Shown in pieces: positions 44,130 through 53,464 of a DNA stretch of 64,000 bases (position 1 is the first letter of the stretch; each line of letters begins with the position of its first letter). The notes below the pieces were generated by a model that did no database searches, was not told where the DNA came from, and was given only the letters and a program-made list of their open reading frames with translations. Both the position numbers and the translations under genes were made by a program. This DNA is from Pyrinomonadaceae bacterium (GTDB lineage: Bacteria > Acidobacteriota > Blastocatellia > Pyrinomonadales > Pyrinomonadaceae), in the NCBI GenBank assembly GCA_028284415.1, contig JANQRU010000001.1:248001-312000 (forward strand), given 5' to 3'.

Positions 44130-45794
44130 TCATCTACGGTTTGGCTGAGCCTTCGCAAACTCATCTTTTTTATTGTAACGAGGTAGTTTTTTCACATCCG
44201 AAGCTTGCAAAGCTATGTCAAAAACAACATCAAGCATTTGCACCATTCCGTCGAAAACCCATTCATCGCGAAATTCGTCGGACGGTTGATGATAATGATT
44301 TTTGTTGTAATCGGCTAAGAGTTTTTCGCTGAAATCAGCAGGTTTTCCAACATAATCACCACCGTTTCTGATGCTTAATGCAGGAACGCCTTTTTTCGCA
44401 AACGGAAAATGGTCCGAACGGAAAAAATAACCTTGTTCAGGACGATTGTCGGGCGTAAAAGTCATTCCGCGACGCTTCAAAGCCTTGTCAACAAATTTGC
44501 CTAGATTAGAACGCTCCGCTCCTAATGCTCCGAAATCTCTTGTAATTCCATAAAGGTTTCCACCGTCAATGTTGATGTTTGCGGCAGTTTTTTCCAGAGG
44601 ATAAGCGGGATTTCTGGCGTAGTATTCCGCACCGAGAAGTCCTTGTTCTTCGGCGGTTGTGAATAAGAAAACCTGTGAGCGTTTTGGTCTGTCTTTTGGA
44701 CGTAATTTTGTAAATGCTTCGGCGATTGCAATTGTTTGTGCAACACCTGATGCGTTGTCCAAAGCTCCATTATAAATCGTGTCGCCCTCCGCGTTTGGTT
44801 TGCCGACTCCCAAATGATCCCAATGCGAAGTGTATAAAATGTGTTCATCTTTTAATCTCGCATCTCGTCCTTCAAAATATCCGACAACATTGTTGGATTT
44901 CACTCGTTTCAAATCATATTTTTGATTTAATCTTGCACGAATCCCAAGTTTTACAGGCTTAAACTTTTTTGATTTCGCCTTTTCTCTCAATTCATCTAAA
45001 TTCTTCCCTGCTTGTGCAAAAATGCGTTTGGCGGTTTCGTTTGTTACCCAAGACTTCATTGGCAAGAATGGAGTGTTGTCGTTTGAATCTCTTTCAACTT
45101 CAAAACGCCAACTTCCGCCGAGTGATGTTTCAACAACATTCCAACCGTAGCCTGCTGATTCGTCTGTATGAATCAAAATCAAACCAGCCGCACCGCGTCT
45201 TGCCGCTTCTTCCTCTTTATAAGTCCAACGTCCGTAATACGTTAAAGCCTTTCCGCCAAAACGGTTCGGGTCTTTCTCCGTCGGCGGAGGATCATTAACC
45301 ATCATCACCAAAATCTTGCCACGATAATCGCTCTCTTTGCCCTTGTAATCGTTCCAATCCTGCTCCGGTGCATCCACGCCATACCCAACAAAAACCAACT
45401 CCGCCTCGACATTCACATTTTCCATCTGCGAACTCGTCGAAACAACAAACTCACGCCCAAAATCATACTCAAACGTCGCATTTTTCCCAACAACACTTAG
45501 TTTCGATTTAGGATCAGCCTTCACCGCAACTAACGAAACAGGCTGAAAATAACTACCATTATTTCCAGGCTTTATCCCAGCCATTTCCAAACGATGAGCA
45601 ATATACTTTGCCGCAAGTTCACCACTAAGACTTCCCGGTTCGCGTCCTTCAAAACCATCATCTGAAAGGAATTTGATAGTGCTTTTTAAATTGCTCTCAT
45701 TGAACCAGTTTGCATATTTACCCGTAGTTTGAGCAAATACGAAATTGCCCAATAATAAAATTATTGAAACGAATAAAAATATTTTGGTTTTCAT
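44130..45794 (-). CDS. exported M28 family zinc aminopeptidase/carboxypeptidase
   Basis: A 554-residue M28 peptidase with a signal peptide (about 1-21, ending NFVFAQ), a PA-type insert (about 130-230) and a peptidase domain. Zinc ligands: HWDHLGVG (His), GALDNASGVA (Asp), TAEEQGLLGAEYYA (catalytic Glu and Glu ligand), INIDGGN (Asp) and FFRSDHFPFAKKGVP (His). Located in the periplasm. Three shorter copies of its 3' end lie at 36451, 39540 and 42183, i.e. on the downstream side, separated by foreign-looking genes, so its 3' end seems to have been an insertion target. Confidence 0.92.
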   Translation of the reverse strand: MKTKIFLFVSIILLLGNFVFAQTTGKYANWFNESNLKSTIKFLSDDGFEGREPGSLSGELAAKYIAHRLEMAGIKPGNNGSYFQPVSLVAVKADPKSKLSVVGKNATFEYDFGREFVVSTSSQMENVNVEAELVFVGYGVDAPEQDWNDYKGKESDYRGKILVMMVNDPPPTEKDPNRFGGKALTYYGRWTYKEEEAARRGAAGLILIHTDESAGYGWNVVETSLGGSWRFEVERDSNDNTPFLPMKSWVTNETAKRIFAQAGKNLDELREKAKSKKFKPVKLGIRARLNQKYDLKRVKSNNVVGYFEGRDARLKDEHILYTSHWDHLGVGKPNAEGDTIYNGALDNASGVAQTIAIAEAFTKLRPKDRPKRSQVFLFTTAEEQGLLGAEYYARNPAYPLEKTAANINIDGGNLYGITRDFGALGAERSNLGKFVDKALKRRGMTFTPDNRPEQGYFFRSDHFPFAKKGVPALSIRNGGDYVGKPADFSEKLLADYNKNHYHQPSDEFRDEWVFDGMVQMLDVVFDIALQASDVKKLPRYNKKDEFAKAQPNRR

Positions 45795-45830
45795 AACTTT
45801 TTGCTTTTTACCTTTTTACTTTTGCCTTTA

Positions 45831-46403
45831 CTATCCTTTTATCAAACTCATTGCTTCGGCACGAGTTCTCGGGTCTTTTCTAAAACCGCCCAGAACTGCC
45901 GATGTAACGGTTTTTGCACCAGGCTTTTTCACACCTCGCAAAGTCATACAAGTGTGCTCGGCTTCCATGACGACCATCACACCGAGGGGCTTTAATTCTT
46001 CAAAAAGCGTATCAGCAATCTGTTTGGTCAAACGTTCCTGCACTTGCAAACGTCTTGCGTAAATTTCTGCAATTCTTGCAAGTTTAGAAAGTCCAACAAT
46101 TCGCCCACCTTTTGGAATGTAAGCGATGTGAACTTTGCCGACGAACGGAGCAAGATGATGTTCGCAAACTGATGCGATGGAAATATCTTTGACGATAACC
46201 ATTTCATCGTGTGAGTCACCCGGTAATGCGACGATTTCCGCCCGTGCGTCCTGCCACATTCCTTCGGTCAATTCGGCATAAAAATTTGCAACGCGGTCGG
46301 GCGTTCTCTTCAAACCGTCTCGGTCGGCGTCTTCGCCCATTCCTTCCAACATCAAACGCACACCCTGTGCTATCTTTTCAATATCAACTTTTTTCTCTGA
46401 CAA
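45831..46403 (-). CDS. folE: GTP cyclohydrolase I
   Basis: A 190-residue FolE with the zinc site Cys/His/Cys in SVCEHHLAPFVGKVHIAYIP (near 79-98) and EAEHTCMTLRGVKKPG (near 145-160), plus the GTP-binding GRIVGLSKLARIAE. It converts GTP to dihydroneopterin triphosphate for folate or queuosine routes. Its first 20 bases overlap the end of larC, and M28 follows 36 bases later, so the three are in one minus-strand unit. Confidence 0.96.
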   Translation of the reverse strand: MSEKKVDIEKIAQGVRLMLEGMGEDADRDGLKRTPDRVANFYAELTEGMWQDARAEIVALPGDSHDEMVIVKDISIASVCEHHLAPFVGKVHIAYIPKGGRIVGLSKLARIAEIYARRLQVQERLTKQIADTLFEELKPLGVMVVMEAEHTCMTLRGVKKPGAKTVTSAVLGGFRKDPRTRAEAMSLIKG

Positions 46404-47634
46404 GTTTCTCTTCCCCTATTTGTATTTCTATTTGTTTATTAATTTCCTTCTCTACTTCTCTGATTGGAATTTCGTTTTTATTAGCCAAATGACGAATCTG
46501 TTCAAATTCAGCTTTTACATTCACAATTTTACCGTTAAATCTTGCAACTTTTACATCTATCTCACCGAATTCAGTAAGAATTCTCTGAATCTCGCGTGGC
46601 AAACATTCGCGTTCAATCTGTCTAATTCTGATACCAATCGTTGAGGTCTCAGTATAAAGCAATTCAGCGAATTTTTCTTTTTCGGAAGGTTTACACAAGA
46701 TCGAAGCCATTGTCGCCGGACGATTTTTCTTCATTTGAATCGGCGTAAACCAACAATCCAATGCTTCCATATCAAAAGCTTTTTCCATTACAAACCCCAA
46801 AATTTCAGGTGAAATATCGTCAAGATTAGTTTCAAGAAGGAGTAAGTGGTCAGTGGTCGGTGGTCGGTGATCGGTTTCCTCTAAAGAATACTCATTTTCA
46901 TCTGTGCGGCTGTGAGCTGAGTTTTCACCAAGGATTAAGCGAAGCGTGTTTGGGAAATTTTTGTATTCTCTTGTTCCTGCACCATAGCCAACTTTCTTAC
47001 TTTGAAAGTCAATTAATTCTCCAAATTCATCACACAACGTAGAAATAACTGCCGCTCCGGTTGGTGTAATTAATTCGCCTTCAATTTCAGTTGAATAAAT
47101 TGGAATATCATGTAAAAGTTCGGCGACAGCAGGCGGTGGAACTGGATATTTACCATGTGCAATTTCGACAAAACCGCTTCCGACGTGGATTTTTGAACAG
47201 ACAAATTTTTCAATTTCCAAAATCTCAAATCCAATGCAAGTTCCAACAACATCAATTATAGCATCCGTTGCTCCAACTTCGTGAAAATGAACTTTTTCAA
47301 AGTCAATTCCGTGAACTTTAGCTTCGGCTTTTGCTAAGTTTTTGAAGATTTCAATTGCATTTAATTTAACTTTTTCACTCAAATCAGAATTTTCAATTAT
47401 TAGTTTTATATCAGAAAAATGTCTATGAGTTTTTTCTTCTTGGTAAATAGTTTTTGCATGAATAGAGTTTATGCCAGAGCGATTTACAGAAGTAAACTCA
47501 ACAGCAAATTCTGGGATATTTAGTTTCTTGATTTCTTCTTTCAATTGCTTTGGCTCTATTCCAAGCGAGACTAATCCGCCAAGAATCATATTCCCGCTGG
47601 CACCTGCAAAACAATCGAAGTATAAAGTTCTCAT
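46384..47634 (-). CDS. larC: nickel-pincer cofactor biosynthesis protein LarC
   Basis: A 416-residue LarC, the CTP-dependent nickel insertase that completes the NPN cofactor of lactate racemase. Start YFDCFAGASGNMILGGLVSL is the family signature; HFHEVGATDAIIDVVGTCIG near 117-136 follows. No larA, larB or larE is in the window, so the partner racemase must lie elsewhere, or the cofactor may serve another enzyme. It overlaps folE by 20 bases. A His-rich linker segment of other LarC proteins is short here. Confidence 0.9.
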   Translation of the reverse strand: MRTLYFDCFAGASGNMILGGLVSLGIEPKQLKEEIKKLNIPEFAVEFTSVNRSGINSIHAKTIYQEEKTHRHFSDIKLIIENSDLSEKVKLNAIEIFKNLAKAEAKVHGIDFEKVHFHEVGATDAIIDVVGTCIGFEILEIEKFVCSKIHVGSGFVEIAHGKYPVPPPAVAELLHDIPIYSTEIEGELITPTGAAVISTLCDEFGELIDFQSKKVGYGAGTREYKNFPNTLRLILGENSAHSRTDENEYSLEETDHRPPTTDHLLLLETNLDDISPEILGFVMEKAFDMEALDCWFTPIQMKKNRPATMASILCKPSEKEKFAELLYTETSTIGIRIRQIERECLPREIQRILTEFGEIDVKVARFNGKIVNVKAEFEQIRHLANKNEIPIREVEKEINKQIEIQIGEEKLVREKS

Positions 47635-47840
47635 TAGAATCTTAAAATATTCATTTTGATTTATCTTAGCTTTATTATTTTGTGTAGTAAATCAAAAAGA
47701 ATTGTCCTTTTTCTTTAGTCAATAACGCTCTATTAATTGAATGACTTTTCTATGAAAAGAAAAGAATTATTTATCTTAATCGAACTTTTTCAGATTTCAT
47801 AATTGTTAGTTTGATTAGACATATTAAGGAGAATTTACTA

Positions 47841-49880
47841 ATGGCTTTAGGTAGCAGAATAGGATTAAAGGTCTTTTTTGTCTTTTTAGTAATCAGTTTA
47901 TTGCAATCAATTAACTTTGGACAAGGTAATTCTAGAGATTTAATTCTTAATAAAACAAACAAAAACACTATTACGAATAGTCAACCTCACATCTTTGTAA
48001 CGAAACTAAAAAAAGGACATACCATAAGAGTTGATGTTTCAGAATTAGGTTTTGATATTGGGATTATCTTATCTAGACAAAGCGATTCACAAATCATGAA
48101 AAAGTCCGATTTTAGTTTTGGTGATGGTCGTGAAGTTTTAATTGACACTGTAGATCAAGATGGGTTTTATGAAATTGGTATTGTCCCAATAAAAGAAAAT
48201 ACAAGCGGAGTATATGAAATCATTTCGAATATCAATGAAAATTTAAAGGAAGTTGATAAAGTAACTATTAAAGCCTTTCAGTTAGTATCTGAGGGAATTG
48301 CCATTAGCAACAAAAAAACACTTGAAGGACATCGTTTAGCAATTTCTAAACTTCAAAGTGCAAACTTATTATGGTCAAAAACGGAAGAGTTATATTGGCA
48401 AAGCAGAACCTTATTCTACCTCGGTGAACTTCATAACGTTCTTGAAGAAACTAAAAAAGCATTAGATTACTATGACCAAGCATTCCTTCTCACAAAAAAA
48501 CTTGGTGATTTGAAATATGAAGCATCTATGTATTTCCACATTGGTTCACTGTTTTATAATTTGGGTAAGAAACTAAAGGCTTTGGATTATTATGCAAAAG
48601 CTTTGCCTTTGTATAAAAAATTGGGTAATGACTGGAATCGAGGTTCAACTCTTAATAATACAGGATTTATTTATTATGAATTAGGTGAATATAAAAAAGC
48701 ATTGGATTATTTCAATCAAGCTTTACCTATAAGACGAAAAGTTAATGATATAGAAGGCGAAGCTCGAACATTAGACAATATTGGGCTAGCTACTTCTAGA
48801 AATAGTGGTAGCAAAAAAGCGTTGTTGTTTTTTAATTTAGCCTTACAAATTTGGGAAAAAACCAATGAAAGAGAAGATCAAGCAAAAACACTCCATAACA
48901 TTAGCAAGGCTCATTATAATTTAAAAGAATTTCAAAAAGCCTTAGAATTTTTAAATCAAGAATTGTTTATTCGTAAAACACTAAAAGATCGGGAATCAGA
49001 AGCTCTGATTCTTCACAATATTGGTTTGATATTTAGTGAACTAGGCGAATATCAAGTTGCATTAGGTTACTATAATCAGTCTTTGCCTATCATAAAAAAA
49101 ATTGGAGACAATTTTACTGAGATTGAAACATTAAACCAAATAGGAATACTTCATAGCGTACTAAATGAGAAACCAAAAGCACTCGAATACTTTGAAAAGA
49201 GCTTATTTCTTTTGCAACAGTCTGATAACCCCAAATTAGAGGCTCAAACGCTTGAGAATATGGGAGATACACACAGGAATTTTGGCGAAAATAAAAAAGC
49301 ATTGGAATATTATAGATTGGCTCTTCCAATCTATCGAAAACTAAAAAATAGGGCAAAAGAAGCACTCATGCTTGGTGCAATAGGCAATGAGTACTCTAAT
49401 TTAGGCAAGAAACAAAAGGCGTTTGAGGTAATTACTCAAGCAATATCTATTCATAGTGAAATTGGCAATGAAGCTGGTCAAGCACAATTATTAGTATTTT
49501 TAGGTGACATTAAAAGAGATTTGGGTGAAACAAAACAATCTTTTGAATACTACAAACAAGCCCTACCTTTACATAAAAAAATTGGGAATAAATTGGGAGA
49601 AGCAATTTCATTAAGCAGAATTGGTATTTACTTTAGTAATTCTGCTAATAAGCAAAAAGCTTTAGATTTTCTTAGTCAATCGTTTGAAATTGTAAACACT
49701 ATTAATAATAAAGAAGGCAAAGCTAAACTATTTAGTCATTTTGGAAACGTCCATCAAAAATTTGGAGATAAACAAAAAGCACTAGAAAATTATAAAAAAG
49801 CAATAAACATTTACAGAGAAATCGGGAATAGAAAGGGTGAGGCGGAAGTATTAAAATTTATCCAAAAGGTTAAAAAATAA
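47841..49880 (+). CDS. exported TPR-repeat protein
   Basis: 679 residues from the ATG at 47841, chosen because AAGGAG stands 9 bases before it (a TTG start 30 bases upstream would lack one). A signal sequence (GLKVFFVFLVISLLQSINFG) and an N-terminal beta domain (about 40-135) precede about 12 tetratricopeptide repeats of roughly 40 residues (ALDYYDQAFLLTKKLGD-like units). Related cyanobacterial and acidobacterial proteins often end in a CHAT protease domain; here the frame stops right after the repeats (KFIQKVKK), so the catalytic part is missing or never present. Binding scaffold likely. Confidence 0.75.
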   Translation: MALGSRIGLKVFFVFLVISLLQSINFGQGNSRDLILNKTNKNTITNSQPHIFVTKLKKGHTIRVDVSELGFDIGIILSRQSDSQIMKKSDFSFGDGREVLIDTVDQDGFYEIGIVPIKENTSGVYEIISNINENLKEVDKVTIKAFQLVSEGIAISNKKTLEGHRLAISKLQSANLLWSKTEELYWQSRTLFYLGELHNVLEETKKALDYYDQAFLLTKKLGDLKYEASMYFHIGSLFYNLGKKLKALDYYAKALPLYKKLGNDWNRGSTLNNTGFIYYELGEYKKALDYFNQALPIRRKVNDIEGEARTLDNIGLATSRNSGSKKALLFFNLALQIWEKTNEREDQAKTLHNISKAHYNLKEFQKALEFLNQELFIRKTLKDRESEALILHNIGLIFSELGEYQVALGYYNQSLPIIKKIGDNFTEIETLNQIGILHSVLNEKPKALEYFEKSLFLLQQSDNPKLEAQTLENMGDTHRNFGENKKALEYYRLALPIYRKLKNRAKEALMLGAIGNEYSNLGKKQKAFEVITQAISIHSEIGNEAGQAQLLVFLGDIKRDLGETKQSFEYYKQALPLHKKIGNKLGEAISLSRIGIYFSNSANKQKALDFLSQSFEIVNTINNKEGKAKLFSHFGNVHQKFGDKQKALENYKKAINIYREIGNRKGEAEVLKFIQKVKK

Positions 49881-49928
49881 GTAAAATCAATATACATTGA
49901 AATAATTGGTAAACAACCTGTGTTTTTA

Positions 49929-49971
49929 TTTGGTAATGTTCTAAAATTATGGCTTTCAGGACATTACCAAA
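49929..49971 (+). terminator. probable terminator of the TPR gene
   Basis: Stem TTTGGTAATGT / ACATTACCAAA with an added TCT/AGG (one G-U) and a 15-base loop, 49 bases after the stop. The tail CGCTTTTGTG is only moderately T-rich. Confidence 0.5.
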
Positions 49972-50076
49972 CGCTTTTGTGAAATGGATTTGGATCTTAT
50001 AATTCTTGACAGAAGTTCTTTGTTATTCGAAGATTCTAGTTGACATACAAATATTCTAACTTTTTTTGAGGACTTT

Positions 50077-50613
50077 ATGATAGTAAGAAAATACTATAAA
50101 AAATCAGTTTTAATGATTCTAATTATCTTAATTTCTTCATTTACAGCTTCCTCACAAGTAGTAATTAATAAGAAAGAAAAAAAATCAGGCAAATTTGATA
50201 AATCATTGATTAACATCTCAGAAATTGAACAAAAAATTTTTGATTTGCTGAATGAAAAACGAATAAAGAAAAATTTAAAACCATTAAAATGGAATGAAAC
50301 ATTAGTTAAAGTATCAAGAAATCACTCCTCCGATATGAAATCCAACAAATTCTTCGGATTAAAAGGATCAAAAGGTAAAGACATTAAACAACAAGCTTAT
50401 GATGCTGAAATTACGAATTGGAAGAATTTTGGCAGGATGATCGCCTCAACTGATGATACAAAAGAGGTTGAAACTAAAATTATTGAAAGATGGACTGCTA
50501 CAAAAGCCCGACAGGATTATTTACTTAATGCCGTATGGGTACAAGGAAGCGTCGGATTATTTGTTTCTGATGAAGGGCAGTTTTACATAACACTAGATTT
50601 GTTAGGCAATTAA
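50077..50613 (+). CDS. exported CAP-domain (SCP-like) protein
   Basis: A 178-residue protein with a signal peptide (LMILIILISSFTASSQ) and a CAP domain: IFDLLNEKRIKKNLKPLKWN (helix 1), KVSRNHSSDMKSNKFFG (conserved His, near 93) and NFGRMIASTDD (near 118), which corresponds to the N-I-A motif. CAP proteins occur in secreted bacterial proteins with unclear roles. GAGGA lies before the ATG. The last 12 bases overlap the convergent sirtuin gene. Confidence 0.8.
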   Translation: MIVRKYYKKSVLMILIILISSFTASSQVVINKKEKKSGKFDKSLINISEIEQKIFDLLNEKRIKKNLKPLKWNETLVKVSRNHSSDMKSNKFFGLKGSKGKDIKQQAYDAEITNWKNFGRMIASTDDTKEVETKIIERWTATKARQDYLLNAVWVQGSVGLFVSDEGQFYITLDLLGN

Positions 50614-51318
50614 ATTTGAAACTAAATCCGGCACAATTTCTCCTGCTTTCCCTCTCAAAGATTCATCACAATAAGCTGTCAGAGGCGTTTCTTCAGGATT
50701 TACTTCGATCAAATATGCACCGTTTCGCTTTGCAACTTCCGGTAAAATAGCTGCGGGGTAAACCAAAGCTGAAGTCCCAACAACTATAAATAAATTACAC
50801 CCCGAGGCTTTTTCTACCGCTCTTTCATATGCACCGCTTGGCAACATTTCCCCAAATAAAACCACATCAGGGCGAACTTTATTTCCACATTCATCACATT
50901 TACTTGGATCATGAGGAACATGATGCGATTGCATTTGAAACCTTTTTCGACAAACAACACATCTTGAACGATTTATATTACCGTGTACTTCAATAATATT
51001 TTCAGAACCCGCTCTCGTATGAAGTCCATCAACGTTTTGTGTAACAAGCAAAAAATCGTCAACCGTTTTTTCAAGTTTTACTAAAGCTTTATGAGCTTTA
51101 TTTGGCTCACATTCCTTCAATACTCCACGTCGATAATCAAACCATTCCCAAACCTCATCCAGATTTTCTTTCACCATCTTTGCTGACGAAATCTCATCAA
51201 ATGGCATCCCTTTCCAAACAGCAGATTTTCCACCACCGCGAAAGGTTGGAACTCCGGATTCCGCTGAAATTCCTGCTCCGGAAAGTACACAAACTGAATC
51301 AAAGTCAAAATTAATCAT
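50602..51318 (-). CDS. NAD-dependent protein deacylase (sirtuin)
   Basis: A 238-residue bacterial class III sirtuin. NAD-binding VLSGAGISAESGVPTFRGG (near 11-29), the FDYRR motif (Tyr and Arg near 61-64) typical of CobB-type desuccinylases, catalytic TQNVDGLHTRAGS with HGN, and a four-Cys zinc site (CVVC and CDEC). It removes acyl groups from lysines. It is a single-gene unit facing the CAP protein gene. Confidence 0.93.
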   Translation of the reverse strand: MINFDFDSVCVLSGAGISAESGVPTFRGGGKSAVWKGMPFDEISSAKMVKENLDEVWEWFDYRRGVLKECEPNKAHKALVKLEKTVDDFLLVTQNVDGLHTRAGSENIIEVHGNINRSRCVVCRKRFQMQSHHVPHDPSKCDECGNKVRPDVVLFGEMLPSGAYERAVEKASGCNLFIVVGTSALVYPAAILPEVAKRNGAYLIEVNPEETPLTAYCDESLRGKAGEIVPDLVSNLIA

Positions 51319-51469
51319 TTTTTTGGCTTAATATTTTTAATTTTCTCGCATTATTAACTAAGAATCTTATTTAGCAAAATTTTTGCTGCGATGTTACTGA
51401 GTGTATCCCATTTTTTAACTGTTTAATAAGTGGGAATAAAAAACTTGGCATATATTTTTGGAGGATAAA

Positions 51470-52576
51470 ATGAATCTTAGCTTATCTTTATACCCGCTTG
51501 ATTTTGGAGATTTGCACAAATTTTTTTATAAGTTTGCAAAAGTAAAGTTTATCGCTGAACAGTCGAGACTAATCCAAGAAAGAGGTTTGTGGATTACTCC
51601 TTGGATTGTCACGAGTAATACTGAAACACAATTTAATTTTAGTGATCCTGCGGTTCAAAATGAAATCAAAGCTGAGATGGAGGAAATATCTCATAGATTT
51701 TTTAGAGTTATTAACAGATGCAAACCACCACGTAATCCTGTTTATGAAGCACATGTATGGTTAGAAAATCAGAAAAACCTAATGGTTCAGTTCCAACAGA
51801 ACATAAGCACTCGCCTTAATGAATATGTTAAGCAAACTAATGATGCAAACAAGCTAATTACTGTTGGAATAATATCCTCAAGCGTTGCGAAATTAGCTGC
51901 TGAAGCAGCGATGATACTGGCTGGTTTGGGCATAGGAACAGCAACTTTAGAAGCTGAGGGATTGCTTACTTTAGTTGGTCAGAGCAGAACACTTACACAA
52001 ATAAGCTCTTTCAAAGGTTTTTTAGCTCTATTTGGTGTTGGTATGGGTAAAAGTTATTCGTGTTCTTTTGCTGAAGGATGGTCGGCATCCAAATCTGCTG
52101 ACCTATGGTTTACTATCCGAAGTGATAGTACAAAAAATACTTTGCAGAATTTTCCCTCTTTTGTGAATGATGTCTATTCAAATAACCTCAAAAGACTTGA
52201 ATCCACTAACACTAAAAATGTTGAAACTCTAAAAAATGTAATGGAGCCACCACCGCCAGTGCCAATTCACACAGCAAAATCGGTTGGAAAAAGCCGTTTA
52301 CCAAGAGGTTTTAAAATGAACAAGCCACCCTGGGAAAATCCTAATTGGGCAAAGCCAAATGCCAAGAATCTTCGGGTACAAAACCAAGTAAAGCCCACGG
52401 TCACAACCGCTCCAACTCAGCCTGTGCCTTCAACACTTCAACCAACAGCAGCACCTAAGCCCAAAGTATCAACTGCCCAAAATGCTCTTAAGGGTACAGT
52501 CTATTTAATGGCTTTATGGAGTGCCAGTGATGCGTTAAAGGAATTTAAAAAGCACGCGATAGACATGGAATTGTAA
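51470..52576 (+). CDS. unrecognised protein with hydrophobic middle and proline-rich C-terminal linker
   Basis: 368 residues from the ATG at 51470, which follows GGAGG (51460-51464); a TTG start four codons upstream would overlap that site. No family is recognised. Layout: helical N-terminal region (1-115), a hydrophobic stretch around 120-195 (IISSSVAKLAAEAAMILAGL and GFLALFGVGMGKSYS) able to insert in a membrane, a Pro/Thr-rich linker (about 255-335, with PPPPVP, TTAPTQPVP and PTAAPKPKV) and a helical end (KGTVYLMALWSASDALKEF). The serine hydrolase follows 72 bases later with its own strong Shine-Dalgarno; it may carry or anchor that enzyme. Confidence 0.5.
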   Translation: MNLSLSLYPLDFGDLHKFFYKFAKVKFIAEQSRLIQERGLWITPWIVTSNTETQFNFSDPAVQNEIKAEMEEISHRFFRVINRCKPPRNPVYEAHVWLENQKNLMVQFQQNISTRLNEYVKQTNDANKLITVGIISSSVAKLAAEAAMILAGLGIGTATLEAEGLLTLVGQSRTLTQISSFKGFLALFGVGMGKSYSCSFAEGWSASKSADLWFTIRSDSTKNTLQNFPSFVNDVYSNNLKRLESTNTKNVETLKNVMEPPPPVPIHTAKSVGKSRLPRGFKMNKPPWENPNWAKPNAKNLRVQNQVKPTVTTAPTQPVPSTLQPTAAPKPKVSTAQNALKGTVYLMALWSASDALKEFKKHAIDMEL

Positions 52577-52648
52577 TCGTAAATGATGCGAATGGTTTTA
52601 TTTTTAAAATCGTTTAATAAATGAAAAAAAGGAGTACTGGAGGATACT

Positions 52649-53464
52649 ATGTTAATTGGATTTGAAGGAACAGGTTGGACAGGAGAAAACGATTTAAGAA
52701 ATTATAAAGGACCTAAGGGAGGTAGAAGCTTTGTTCATATGGTCATTTGTCGTTCAAAATCCAGATTATCAAAATATATACCTGGTCCTAATGTTGGAGG
52801 AACTAATTGTTCAAAAATATTGGATAAAGCTCTTGATTATTATTTCGATAATAAAGACAAAATAAAGAATGATAAGTTATCTCTTGTTGGCTATAGTCGT
52901 GGAGCATATTTAGCAATGTGCTTTGCTAAAGTTCTTTTTACGTTTAATGAAGAAGTATTCTACATGGGATTATTTGATTCAGTTAGCCGTGACGTCACAA
53001 TAAACGATTCAAAGAGAAGGGCTTATGGTATTCCCATGAATGTCAGACATTGTTTCCATGCCTATCGAAGTCCCACAATCGGTTCAAGAAAATGGACTAT
53101 GGATTATTTTGGTCAAAAATGGGAGTCAGGTGAGGAGTTGAAAACCAAGATAGAATTACCTGGTTCACATGCGGCAATAGGTGGCTTTCCAAATGAAGCT
53201 GGACCTGGAGATGGACCCAGCCATCTTCAAGGTGATCCCAATTATATAAATAAGTTTCATCCTCAAAAAGAAGCTACAGCCTGGTGGGAAGCTGGTAATT
53301 ATATATCTAAATATGCAGTGCATTTCGATATTTTGCACACAAGTTTAGTTAATGGTAAACCTGATGGTTATTTAGAGGATAAATCTGCTTGGTATAAAGC
53401 ACAGCCTCCTAATATTAAGCCAAGTGACTATTGGAATGGCGAATATGGCAAACCTAAAATGTAG
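52649..53464 (+). CDS. alpha/beta serine hydrolase, DUF2235/Tle1-like
   Basis: A 271-residue hydrolase with S83 in LSLVGYSRGAYLAM, D110 in MGLFDSVSRD and H174 in LPGSHAAIGGF. Spacing matches the hydrolase at 24914 (S87, D114, H171), and IPMNVRHCFHAYRSP aligns with IPRNVRHVLHLVRDP there, so the two are paralogues. The SHAAIGG motif resembles the H-x-D-x-G-G of Tle1-type phospholipase effectors. There is no signal peptide. It follows an unrecognised Pro-rich protein gene, each gene with its own GGAGG-type site. The substrate is unknown; lipid hydrolysis is a guess from fold. Confidence 0.6.
   Translation: MLIGFEGTGWTGENDLRNYKGPKGGRSFVHMVICRSKSRLSKYIPGPNVGGTNCSKILDKALDYYFDNKDKIKNDKLSLVGYSRGAYLAMCFAKVLFTFNEEVFYMGLFDSVSRDVTINDSKRRAYGIPMNVRHCFHAYRSPTIGSRKWTMDYFGQKWESGEELKTKIELPGSHAAIGGFPNEAGPGDGPSHLQGDPNYINKFHPQKEATAWWEAGNYISKYAVHFDILHTSLVNGKPDGYLEDKSAWYKAQPPNIKPSDYWNGEYGKPKM

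Noticed and set aside
47811-47841. TTG start extending the TPR protein by 10 residues
   Set aside because: The AAGGAG site lies inside the extension, 9 bases before the ATG at 47841, which also begins a normal signal peptide.
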